This document shows, piece by piece, positions 43,885 to 51,817 of a DNA stretch of 54,387 bases (its first letter is position 1; every line of letters starts with the position of its first letter). The position numbers and the translations under genes were made by a program. Source of the stretch: Bacteroidales bacterium UBA6192. GTDB taxonomy: Bacteria; Bacteroidota; Bacteroidia; Bacteroidales; F082. The notes under the pieces were generated by a model. The model made no database searches and was not told the DNA's origin. It saw only the letters and a program-made list of their open reading frames with translations. The DNA is taken from NCBI GenBank assembly GCA_002422725.1, contig DITE01000081.1, positions 43,557-97,943 of the forward strand, written 5' to 3'.

Positions 43885-45498
43885 TCAGGCAAACAACTGT
43901 TCCCGCAACGGTTTCAAACGGACATCATTGATATAATCATCATAATCCATCAGCTTGTCGATCATGCCATTGGGACCGACCTCAATAATTCGGTTGCAAA
44001 CTGACTGAATGAATGCCTGATCATGCGACGACATCAAAATATTTCCTTTAAACCTGATCAATGTATTGTTAAATGCCTGAATAGATTCGAGATCAAGGTG
44101 GTTGGTGGGTGTGTCGAGCAACATCACATTGGCATTGCGGATCATCATGCGGGCAATCATACAGCGCACTTTTTCGCCACCTGAAAGCACATTGGCCTTT
44201 TTGTAAATCTCTTCACCCGAGAATAGCATTTTTCCAAGGAAACCCCTTAGATAGATTTCGGTTGTGTCATCAGAAAACTGAGCCAGCCAATCAACCAGGC
44301 TGATGTCAGTCTGGAATAAATCATCGTATTCCAATGGCAGATAAGCCTTGAGAATTGTCTGCCCCCACACAAAATTACCTTGATAATCCTTATCGTGACC
44401 TTTGAGAATTTCAAATAAACTGGTCATTGCCCTGGTATCACGCGAAAGGAATACAATTTTATCATCTTTTTGTATGGTAAAGCTCAAGTCTTTGAACAGC
44501 CATTTGCCATTCACACTTTTGCTCATCGCGTTCACTTCGAGAATATGGTTTCCTGGTTCGCGCTCCGGTGTAAAAATGATAGCCGGGTATTTTCGTGTCG
44601 AAGGTTTGATTTCCTCGATGTTCAACTTCTCGATCATTTTTTTACGGCTGGTTGTTTGTCGCGATTTAGAAGCGTTAGCACTAAACCGGGCAATAAACTC
44701 CTGAAGTTCTTTTTTGCGCTCTTCCGCTTTTTTATTCTGGTTTTGCAATTGTCTCAGAGCCAGTTGACTCGATTCGTACCAGAAAGTGTAATTGCCTGAG
44801 AAAAGCTGAACGCGATTAAAGTCAATATCAACAATATGGGTGCATATAGCGTCGAGAAAATGCCGGTCGTGTGAAACCACCAGCACTGTATTTTCATATT
44901 CGCTCAGGTAATTTTCAAGCCAGTTTACAGTTTCCAGATCAAGGTCATTGGTAGGCTCATCAAGCAGCAGATTGTCAGGTTTGCCAAATATGGCCTGAGC
45001 GAGCAATACTTTTACTTTTTCTTTGCCGCTTAATTCTTCCATGAGTTTCAAGTGAAGGTCTTCTTTTATTCCCAAACCGCTCAGGAGGTTTGCGGCATCG
45101 CTTTCGGCATTCCATCCATTCAGCTCAGCAAATTGGCCTTCCAGTTCAGAGGCAAGGTGGCCATCTTCGTCCGTAAAATCACTTTTGGAATAGAGCGCTT
45201 CACGTTCATGCATCACCTTCCACAATTTTTCATGGCCCATCAACACTGTCGACAAGGCTGTTACACCATCAAATTCGTTATGATTCTGCCTCAGAACGGA
45301 TAATCGTTCACCTGAACCCAGTTTCACCGTACCACGTGTGCTTTCAACTTCGCCCGAAAGCATTTTGAGAAAAGTTGATTTTCCGGCACCATTAGCACCG
45401 ATAATGCCATAACAGTTTCCGGCAGAAAATCTCATATGAACATCCTGGAATAAAATTCGTTTCCCGAATTGTATACTCAGGTCTGATACAGTAATCAT
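43885..45498 (-). CDS. ABC-F family ATPase (YbiT-like)
   Basis: 537 residues from the ATG at 45498 (MITVSDLSIQFGKRILF); the open extension upstream has no similarity. Two nucleotide-binding domains: Walker A GIIGANGAGKST, signature ELSGKEKVKVLLAQ and Walker B NLLLDEPTNDLDLE in the first; in the second, a degenerate Walker A region (DDKIVFLSRDTRAMTSLFEI) with signature VLSGGEKVRCMIA and MLLDTPTNHLDLES. Both lack membrane spans, so it is a soluble ribosome-acting type, not a transporter. The second Walker A lacks the usual G-x-x-G-x-G-K-S/T. A linker region rich in K, R and E joins them. Confidence 0.9.
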   Translation of the reverse strand: MITVSDLSIQFGKRILFQDVHMRFSAGNCYGIIGANGAGKSTFLKMLSGEVESTRGTVKLGSGERLSVLRQNHNEFDGVTALSTVLMGHEKLWKVMHEREALYSKSDFTDEDGHLASELEGQFAELNGWNAESDAANLLSGLGIKEDLHLKLMEELSGKEKVKVLLAQAIFGKPDNLLLDEPTNDLDLETVNWLENYLSEYENTVLVVSHDRHFLDAICTHIVDIDFNRVQLFSGNYTFWYESSQLALRQLQNQNKKAEERKKELQEFIARFSANASKSRQTTSRKKMIEKLNIEEIKPSTRKYPAIIFTPEREPGNHILEVNAMSKSVNGKWLFKDLSFTIQKDDKIVFLSRDTRAMTSLFEILKGHDKDYQGNFVWGQTILKAYLPLEYDDLFQTDISLVDWLAQFSDDTTEIYLRGFLGKMLFSGEEIYKKANVLSGGEKVRCMIARMMIRNANVMLLDTPTNHLDLESIQAFNNTLIRFKGNILMSSHDQAFIQSVCNRIIEVGPNGMIDKLMDYDDYINDVRLKPLREQLFA

Positions 45499-45694
45499 GA
45501 TAATAAGCGTTTGAAGTAAGTAACAGGCTTTGACTTGTGCGCGGGTGCAAAGGTAGTCTTTATTAATCATTTTGTGCTTTGGACATAAGCAATGATTCGC
45601 GTTCCAGGTTTGGACTTTCGTTTTTTTGTTGCCATATCGCCGATTGAATTATTATTCTAATTTTGCGTCATTATTCATTTACCAACACAATTTT

Positions 45695-48634
45695 ATGAGA
45701 TTCAAATTAGTAGCGATTACCCTCATGCTGGCTATTGCCTTTGGCCTGAGTGCGCAGGAAAAGATCACACTGACACCTGCAAACATGCATGGAATACTTC
45801 CAGCACCGAGAATTGTACCCAGTATTGCCCAACAAATTAAAGATGGAACTTTTGTTGGAATTGACCCGAATGAAAGCCTGCGTCCTGGTCCTCCAAAGCG
45901 GCGGGGCGCTAATATTACCGTGCCCGGAAAAGGACTTCCTGTTGACAATGATGCCCTGATTCAGCAGCAGAACAACGCAAGACGCTATTCAGGTAAAGAG
46001 CCCAGCCTCGTATTTAATGCCAATGTTTCAAATTACACCCCATCAGACCCAACCGGTGCTGTTGGTCCCAATCACTTTTTGGGAGGGTGGAATGTTGGTT
46101 TCCGGATTTTTGACAAACAGGGGAATCCACTAACACCGGCAGCCTCTCTGGAAACCATCTTCCCTGGTAATGAATTGGGCGATCCCATTATGCTTTATGA
46201 TGTGGCAGCTGACCGATTTATCATCACAGAGTTCGACCAGAGCCCAAATGGATTCAATGTCGCTATTTCGCAGGGACCCGATCCGGTGAATGATGGATGG
46301 TTTGTTTACACAACCGGTTTTGGTACGGCTTCGTTTCCCGATTATCCAAAATTCTCTATATGGTCTGATGGATACTACGTTACAGCCAACATCAGTGCAA
46401 CAAACAGGATTTTTGTTATTGAACGCGATCAGGCTTTACTGGGTAATCCTGCACAGTTTGTTGGCTTTCCGCTACCTGGTATGGCCACCTCAGGGTTCTA
46501 CAGCCCCCAGGTTTTTAACGTTACCAATGGTGATCTTCCCCCGGTGGGCAATGCTTCTGTTGTTTACATGCAGGACGATGCCTGGTCGGGGATTAATGTT
46601 GACCATCTGAAAGTATGGACTGTGAACGTTGATTGGACAAACATCTCAAATTCAACTATTTCATCAGCACAACAGATAAATACTACACCTTTTATCTCGG
46701 TTTTTGACGGAGGTTCGTTTTCAAACCGTCCGCAACCTTCCGGTCCCGATCAGGATATTCTTCAGGCCACTATAATGAATCAGGCCCAGTATCGAAGGTT
46801 TCCAAACTATAATTCTGCAGTGTTTAATTTTGTTGTTGATACAGATGGATCATCGGGCGAACTTGCCGGTATCCGTTGGTATGAACTCCGTCAGTCTGCT
46901 GATGGCGCACCCTGGGAAATTTACCAGGAGGGAACCTATGTTTCGCCCAACAACAATAAAGACGCATTCTCGGGGAGTATGGCGATGGATGCCATGGGAA
47001 ATATTGGTATGGGTTACACAACAGTTAGCAGTCAGGAACGTATAGCTATTTATTATACAGGAAGATATGCATCTGATCCACTTGGTCAGATGACAATTGA
47101 TGAAACCCTTATTGCTCAAAGCACTACCAATAACCCTTCAAACCGCTTGGCCGATTATGTTCATTTAACGGTTGATCCTGTCAATGATAAAACATTTTGG
47201 CATATTGCTGAGTATTTTAACAGCGGAAGCCGTACGGATGTTGTTGGGGTGTTTCAGATTGCACCTGACCTTGCTGACGATATGGGCTTGTTAAGCATCG
47301 ACCAGCCAGTGAGCGGTACGCTTACTGCCAATGAAACAGTGACTATAACCGTCTTCAATTTTGGCATGAACGAACAGAGTAATATTCCCGTAAGCTACTC
47401 AGTAAATGGGGGAGAAGTGGTTAATGAAATAATCCCGGGTCCTCTGGCCTCTGCAGCTTCAATTCAATATTCTTTCGCAGTAACTGCTGATATGTCGGTT
47501 GAAGGTCAAACCTACACCATTACAGCAACTGTTGCCCTCACCGGCGATGAATTTGGGGGAAATAACACCACATCCAAAGAAGTTACCCATCTATTTCAAA
47601 ATGATATAGGCGTAACGTCAGTGTTGCGGCCAGTGAGTGGCACTAACCTCACCGGAGCCGAAGAAATAGAAGTGGTAATCAGAAACTTTGGAACTGCTCC
47701 CAAATCTGAATTTGCAGTTTCGTATAATCTCGATGGCACCTTGGTGAATGAAACGGTTCCCGGGCCATTGGGCTTTAATGAATCGCTCAACTATACCTTC
47801 AACGCAACAGCCGATTTCAGTAATATCGGGTCTTATGCCTTGTCAGCCTATACTTCTATGCCTGAGGATGTTCAATTGTTCAATGATACAACCAATGTTG
47901 TTATTGTGAAGAGTTCGTGCGAACCGGGAGCCGATTGTTCCTATGGAGATGGCTTCACCAGGTTTGCCTTGGGAACCATTGACAACATCACTTCTTGTTC
48001 CCCGAATGGTTACGGAAACTATCAGAATCTTGCAACCGAGCTGGAACGCAATGAGAACTACCAGCTTACAGTGGCTACGGGATATGGCGATCAGTTTGTC
48101 AGAGTGTGGATTGATTTCAATGATAATTTCGTGTTTGAGGAAGATGAAATTGTTGTTGATAATGTTGAAATTGCCAATGGTCAGGGTGGAGGCAATCACA
48201 CCCTGAACATCCCTGTTTACATCCCCGAAGATGCATTGCTTGGACAACATATGCTCAGGGCAAAGTCGAACTGGAACGAACCAGTCCCTGATGACGCCTG
48301 TGAGGCAACAGATTATGGCGAAACAGAGGACTATACAGTGATCATTACCCTGTATACCGCCGAAGAGGAACTCACAGCCAATGAGTTAAACCTGGTAGTA
48401 ACTCCGCTTCAGAACAACCATTTTGATGTTTCGCTCAGGACAACCGAGGTCACCGATGCATTAATATTTAATGTATTTAACAGTCTGGGTCATAAAATAG
48501 TCGAGAACAGGGTTCATCCGGTTTCGGGCACCTACAGTTATATGCTCGACATGTCGTATGCCAGTCCGGGTGTTTACATCGTCAGGTTTGGAAACGCTCA
48601 GTATGGTCGTGTAAAACGAATTTTGGTTTTATAA
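45695..48634 (+). CDS. Large secreted protein with GEVED domain and T9SS sorting domain
   Basis: 979 residues from the ATG at 45695 (MRFKLVAITLMLAIAFGLSAQ). A signal peptide is followed by a roughly 450-residue domain with beta-propeller-like hints (TGAVGPNHFLGGWNVGFRIF, ITEFDQSPNGFNVAIS), then two CARDB-like modules of about 100 residues (DMGLLSIDQPVSGTLTANE, IGVTSVLRPVSGTNLTGAE). A GEVED domain follows (VRVWIDFNDNFVFEEDEIVV ... TDYGETEDYTV), then a T9SS sorting domain (GVYIVRFGNAQYGRVKRILVL). It should be a surface or released protein; substrate unknown. A TAATTTTG box lies at 45658-45665, without a good -33 partner. Confidence 0.88.
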   Translation: MRFKLVAITLMLAIAFGLSAQEKITLTPANMHGILPAPRIVPSIAQQIKDGTFVGIDPNESLRPGPPKRRGANITVPGKGLPVDNDALIQQQNNARRYSGKEPSLVFNANVSNYTPSDPTGAVGPNHFLGGWNVGFRIFDKQGNPLTPAASLETIFPGNELGDPIMLYDVAADRFIITEFDQSPNGFNVAISQGPDPVNDGWFVYTTGFGTASFPDYPKFSIWSDGYYVTANISATNRIFVIERDQALLGNPAQFVGFPLPGMATSGFYSPQVFNVTNGDLPPVGNASVVYMQDDAWSGINVDHLKVWTVNVDWTNISNSTISSAQQINTTPFISVFDGGSFSNRPQPSGPDQDILQATIMNQAQYRRFPNYNSAVFNFVVDTDGSSGELAGIRWYELRQSADGAPWEIYQEGTYVSPNNNKDAFSGSMAMDAMGNIGMGYTTVSSQERIAIYYTGRYASDPLGQMTIDETLIAQSTTNNPSNRLADYVHLTVDPVNDKTFWHIAEYFNSGSRTDVVGVFQIAPDLADDMGLLSIDQPVSGTLTANETVTITVFNFGMNEQSNIPVSYSVNGGEVVNEIIPGPLASAASIQYSFAVTADMSVEGQTYTITATVALTGDEFGGNNTTSKEVTHLFQNDIGVTSVLRPVSGTNLTGAEEIEVVIRNFGTAPKSEFAVSYNLDGTLVNETVPGPLGFNESLNYTFNATADFSNIGSYALSAYTSMPEDVQLFNDTTNVVIVKSSCEPGADCSYGDGFTRFALGTIDNITSCSPNGYGNYQNLATELERNENYQLTVATGYGDQFVRVWIDFNDNFVFEEDEIVVDNVEIANGQGGGNHTLNIPVYIPEDALLGQHMLRAKSNWNEPVPDDACEATDYGETEDYTVIITLYTAEEELTANELNLVVTPLQNNHFDVSLRTTEVTDALIFNVFNSLGHKIVENRVHPVSGTYSYMLDMSYASPGVYIVRFGNAQYGRVKRILVL

Positions 48635-48651
48635 GCAGATCACAAATGGTC

Positions 48652-48693
48652 AAAAAAAACCTGCTTCATGTGATGTGAAGCAGGTTTTTTTAA
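48652..48693. terminator. Bidirectional terminator between convergent genes
   Basis: AAACCTGCTTCA pairs with TGAAGCAGGTTT around a short loop, with A runs on the left and T runs on the right. It serves the GEVED protein gene and the ALDH gene that meet here. Confidence 0.9.
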
Positions 48694-48712
48694 TATACTT
48701 CAGGAAATTCTT

Positions 48713-50275
48713 CTACAAAACAAATTTAATTCCTTGAGCAAAAGGAAGTTCGCTGCTGTAGTTGATTGTGTTTGTTTGCCTGCGCATATACACTTTCCAG
48801 GCATCGCTTCCCGACTCCCGGCCTCCGCCTGTATCTTTCTCGCCACCGAAAGCCCCGCCAATTTCTGCGCCTGAAGTACCAATGTTCACATTGGCAATGC
48901 CACAATCGGATCCTTCGTGCGACAAAAATCGTTCGGTTTCGAGCATATCAGTGCTAAAAATAGAAGACGACAAGCCTTGTGGCACTGCATTGTGCAGTGC
49001 AATAGCTTCTTCCATGGTTTTGTATTTCATCAGATAAAGAATTGGAGCAAAGGTTTCTTCCTGAACAATATGAAAATGGTTCTCTGCTTCAGCAAGCACA
49101 GGCACCACGTAGCATCCCGATTCATAGCCCGGTCCTTCGAGCACCTGTCCACCAAATAGTATGCTGCCACCTTCTTTAACCAGCTGTTCCTGGGCATATT
49201 TGAATGCTTCAACAGCACCTTTGTCAATCAGTGGCCCAACCAGTACATCCGGGTCAAGCGGACAGCCAATCCTGATTTGTTTGTAGGCGTTGATCAATTG
49301 AGCCTTGAACTGATCGTAAACCGATTCGTGGATGATTAACCGGCGTGTGGATGTGCAGCGCTGTCCTGCTGTCCCTACGGCACCGAAAACCGTGGCCATG
49401 AGTGCCATGTCCAGATTGGCTTTTTCGGAGATGACAATTGCATTGTTTCCACCAAGTTCAAGCAGGCTGCGTCCAAGCCGCTCGCCAACGATGCGTCCGA
49501 CACGCCTTCCAACAGCGGTACTGCCGGTGCAGGAGATCAACGGAACACGTTTGTCGGCAAGAAAGTTGTCGCCAATATGTTTTGAGCTGCCAATGATAAG
49601 GCTGGTAACGCCTTCAGGCACATTGTTTCGCTTGAGCACATCAGCAATGATGTTGTGAATGGCCACAGCGCACAGGGGTACTTTTGAACTGGGTTTCCAA
49701 ATAACGGTGTTCCCGGTAACCAGAGCCAGCATGGCGTTCCATGCCCACACGGCTACAGGGAAATTGAATGCAGTGATCACGCCAACAACACCAAGTGGAT
49801 GGTACTGGTCATACATGCGATGACGAATACGTTCGCTATGCATTGTTGAACCATATAACTGACGTGAAATTCCCAGTGCGAAATCAGCAATGTCGATCAT
49901 CTCCTGAACTTCACCTAAGCCTTCCTGATAAATTTTACCCATTTCATAACTTACTAACCGGCCAAGGTCTTCCTTGTGCCTTCTGAATTCATTTCCCATC
50001 TGTCGCACGATATCGCCTCTTTGAGGTGCCGGGATCATTCTCCAGGTTTTGAAAGCCTCCATGGATTTTTCCATGATGGTTTCATAATCGTTCCATGTCC
50101 CCTGTTTTACACTGGCAATCAGCCTTGCATCGCAGGACGAATACGAATCAAGAATTTCACCGTTTGTTTCGATCCATTCGGCTCCGGTGCTGGCACCATA
50201 ATTTATTTTTTGAATGCCGAGCCTTTCCAGCGCAGGCGCGATTTCGCATGTTGTACATAAGTGTTTCATACTCAT
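48713..50275 (-). CDS. ALDH7-type NAD(P)-dependent aldehyde dehydrogenase
   Basis: 520 residues. Typical features are ITAFNFPVAVWAWNAMLALVTGNTVIWKPSSK (substrate tunnel and cofactor lysine), ISCTGSTAVGRRVG, SLLELGGNNAIVI (general-base glutamate) and GTAGQRCTSTRRL with the catalytic cysteine. AEIGGAFGGEKDTGGGRESGSDAW near the end matches ALDH7/antiquitin, which oxidises alpha-aminoadipate semialdehyde, but other aldehydes are possible. The start codon overlaps the stop of the WtpA-type gene (ATGA), so the two are translationally coupled, an odd partnership discussed under findings. Confidence 0.92.
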   Translation of the reverse strand: MSMKHLCTTCEIAPALERLGIQKINYGASTGAEWIETNGEILDSYSSCDARLIASVKQGTWNDYETIMEKSMEAFKTWRMIPAPQRGDIVRQMGNEFRRHKEDLGRLVSYEMGKIYQEGLGEVQEMIDIADFALGISRQLYGSTMHSERIRHRMYDQYHPLGVVGVITAFNFPVAVWAWNAMLALVTGNTVIWKPSSKVPLCAVAIHNIIADVLKRNNVPEGVTSLIIGSSKHIGDNFLADKRVPLISCTGSTAVGRRVGRIVGERLGRSLLELGGNNAIVISEKANLDMALMATVFGAVGTAGQRCTSTRRLIIHESVYDQFKAQLINAYKQIRIGCPLDPDVLVGPLIDKGAVEAFKYAQEQLVKEGGSILFGGQVLEGPGYESGCYVVPVLAEAENHFHIVQEETFAPILYLMKYKTMEEAIALHNAVPQGLSSSIFSTDMLETERFLSHEGSDCGIANVNIGTSGAEIGGAFGGEKDTGGGRESGSDAWKVYMRRQTNTINYSSELPFAQGIKFVL

Positions 50276-51261
50276 AAGGTGTTGTCTTTATAAAGGTTAT
50301 TGATTGGAATTACATATTTCATAACATCGGTGGGTAAGCCTTCGGTGCTATTGATAAGGGCAGGGGTAATCGGTTGTTGACCACTTTCTTTTAGTATTTT
50401 GCCTCCCTTTTCAGGATGCAGCAGCCAGCTGATGAATTGCCACGCGTCTGATTGGTTTTTTGAATCGGCTAAAAGGGTTATTCCATAAGTGATTGCTTCG
50501 CCATTCAGCCTGATTTTGGTGCCTGACTGAGAACCACGAATATCAATGTAAGTATTTGCATACCAGTTGTTAAGTGCCGGATTTGACAGATTTATTGAAT
50601 CATTGAGTTCAACATAGTGCATGCCGTGTTGAATGGCTACACTTTTGTAGATAAACAAATAGTCAATGGTTTTTGTTTCCAGCAGTGCAATGAGATCGGT
50701 TTCTTTTGGGCGTTGATAATAGCGTGATCCGGATAAGAGTTTGCTAATCAGATTATTTTCATGATAAAGCTTTTCTGCCAGCAGCAAACAAATCACCGAA
50801 CGATACCCACATGGATCCGCATCAGGATCTGATGACCCAATATTTACCTGCTCATCTTTGAGTATGTCAAGCCAGTTTGCAGAAGATATCTTTTCAGCAT
50901 ATTTTGAGTGATCATTATAAGCAATTACAATACTGTTCGATGCAAACTGAATGTTCCAGGCAGTGTATTCAGGAATGAGCAGCTGATCAATAATTTGATA
51001 GTCGGCCGAAGCAAATATATCAGCCTGACGTTTAAGTTCGGTGATTTTACGCGCTGAGGCTACAGAACCAGCCGCTTCGGTGATTACTTTGATGCCGGGG
51101 TTCTCAGTCATGAATTGCCCGGCGATTTTCATAAACGGGTAACTCAGGCTACCTGCGTGAAATATCAGGATGCTTTTTTGCTGCGAATTATCCTGACATG
51201 CATTACCAAACAGCACGACTAGTGCCACTGTTATGACAATCAGAGTCGAAAACCTTTTCAT
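50272..51261 (-). CDS. wtpA: WtpA/ModA-type tungstate or molybdate binding lipoprotein
   Basis: 329 residues with a lipoprotein signal ending FGNAC and a periplasmic-binding-protein fold: ILIFHAGSLSYPFMKIAGQF, ITEAAGSVASARKITEL, GSSDPDADPCGYRSVI, and ITYGITLLADSKNQSDAWQFISWLL. The SDPDxxPCGYR segment is typical of the WtpA group, which binds tungstate and molybdate tightly. No permease (WtpB) or ATPase (WtpC) gene is adjacent. Overlaps ModE before it and ALDH after it by four bases each. Confidence 0.85.
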   Translation of the reverse strand: MKRFSTLIVITVALVVLFGNACQDNSQQKSILIFHAGSLSYPFMKIAGQFMTENPGIKVITEAAGSVASARKITELKRQADIFASADYQIIDQLLIPEYTAWNIQFASNSIVIAYNDHSKYAEKISSANWLDILKDEQVNIGSSDPDADPCGYRSVICLLLAEKLYHENNLISKLLSGSRYYQRPKETDLIALLETKTIDYLFIYKSVAIQHGMHYVELNDSINLSNPALNNWYANTYIDIRGSQSGTKIRLNGEAITYGITLLADSKNQSDAWQFISWLLHPEKGGKILKESGQQPITPALINSTEGLPTDVMKYVIPINNLYKDNTL

Positions 51262-51644
51262 ACCTGCCTGAGCCTCGATATAAACTCTTTAAAAGCCTCT
51301 TCCACATTGTCATCGAATCGCTGCTGGAGGGCGGTATATGCTTCAAGCAACCGTGTTGCTTCAGGCGTGAGTATTGAACTGCCGCCGTCTTTACCGCCGC
51401 GGTGCTTTTGGGTCAGCGCATATCCTAGAATTTCTTCTGCTTTTTCCAGATCGCCCCATGCTTTCCGGTAGCTTATTTTCATTTCGTCAGCTGCTGCTTT
51501 TAATGACCCTTTCTCTCCAATTAAATGCAAAAGCATATAGGTTGAGTCATCAACCATACCATTGCCTGTTAGTCCCGAAAGCCATATTTTATAGTTCAGG
51601 AACACATCTTTGCGTTCGGGTCTGGGAGGTTTGTCCATGTCCAT
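51258..51644 (-). CDS. Short ModE-type winged-helix regulator
   Basis: 128 residues from the ATG at 51644. A LysR/ModE-type winged helix: MLLHLIGEKGSLKAAADEMKISYRKAWGDLEKAEEILG and VTQKHRGGKDGG-like ALTQKHRGGKDGGSSILTPEA. It has only the DNA-binding half of ModE; the C-terminal TOBE molybdate-binding domains are absent, so oxyanion sensing must be indirect or missing. It heads the operon with wtpA and ALDH; a TATTTTTG box lies just upstream (51663-51670). Confidence 0.87.
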   Translation of the reverse strand: MDMDKPPRPERKDVFLNYKIWLSGLTGNGMVDDSTYMLLHLIGEKGSLKAAADEMKISYRKAWGDLEKAEEILGYALTQKHRGGKDGGSSILTPEATRLLEAYTALQQRFDDNVEEAFKEFISRLRQV

Positions 51645-51717
51645 TGAAGTGCGATTTGCTGGCAAAAATAAGTAAAAGGCCGATATGGACTTCACTTCAT
51701 ATCGAAAAGTCAGGCTC

Positions 51718-51753
51718 AAAAAAAAGTCGCCCCTTGCGAAGGCGACTTTACGT
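51718..51753 (-). terminator. Terminator of the aldehyde ferredoxin oxidoreductase gene
   Basis: On the minus strand AAAGTCGCC pairs with GGCGACTTT around a nine-base loop and ends in a run of T residues, 65 bases past the stop. It separates this gene from the modE-wtpA-ALDH operon. Confidence 0.9.
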
Positions 51754-51817
51754 TTAGTACTGATTTGGACCTTTTACTGTATACTGTGTTTTAATTAATA
51801 TACCTAAAATGAGGTAA

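Noticed and set aside
49976..50260. Antisense open frames over the ALDH gene
   Set aside because: They mirror the ALDH7 frame, which has all catalytic motifs.
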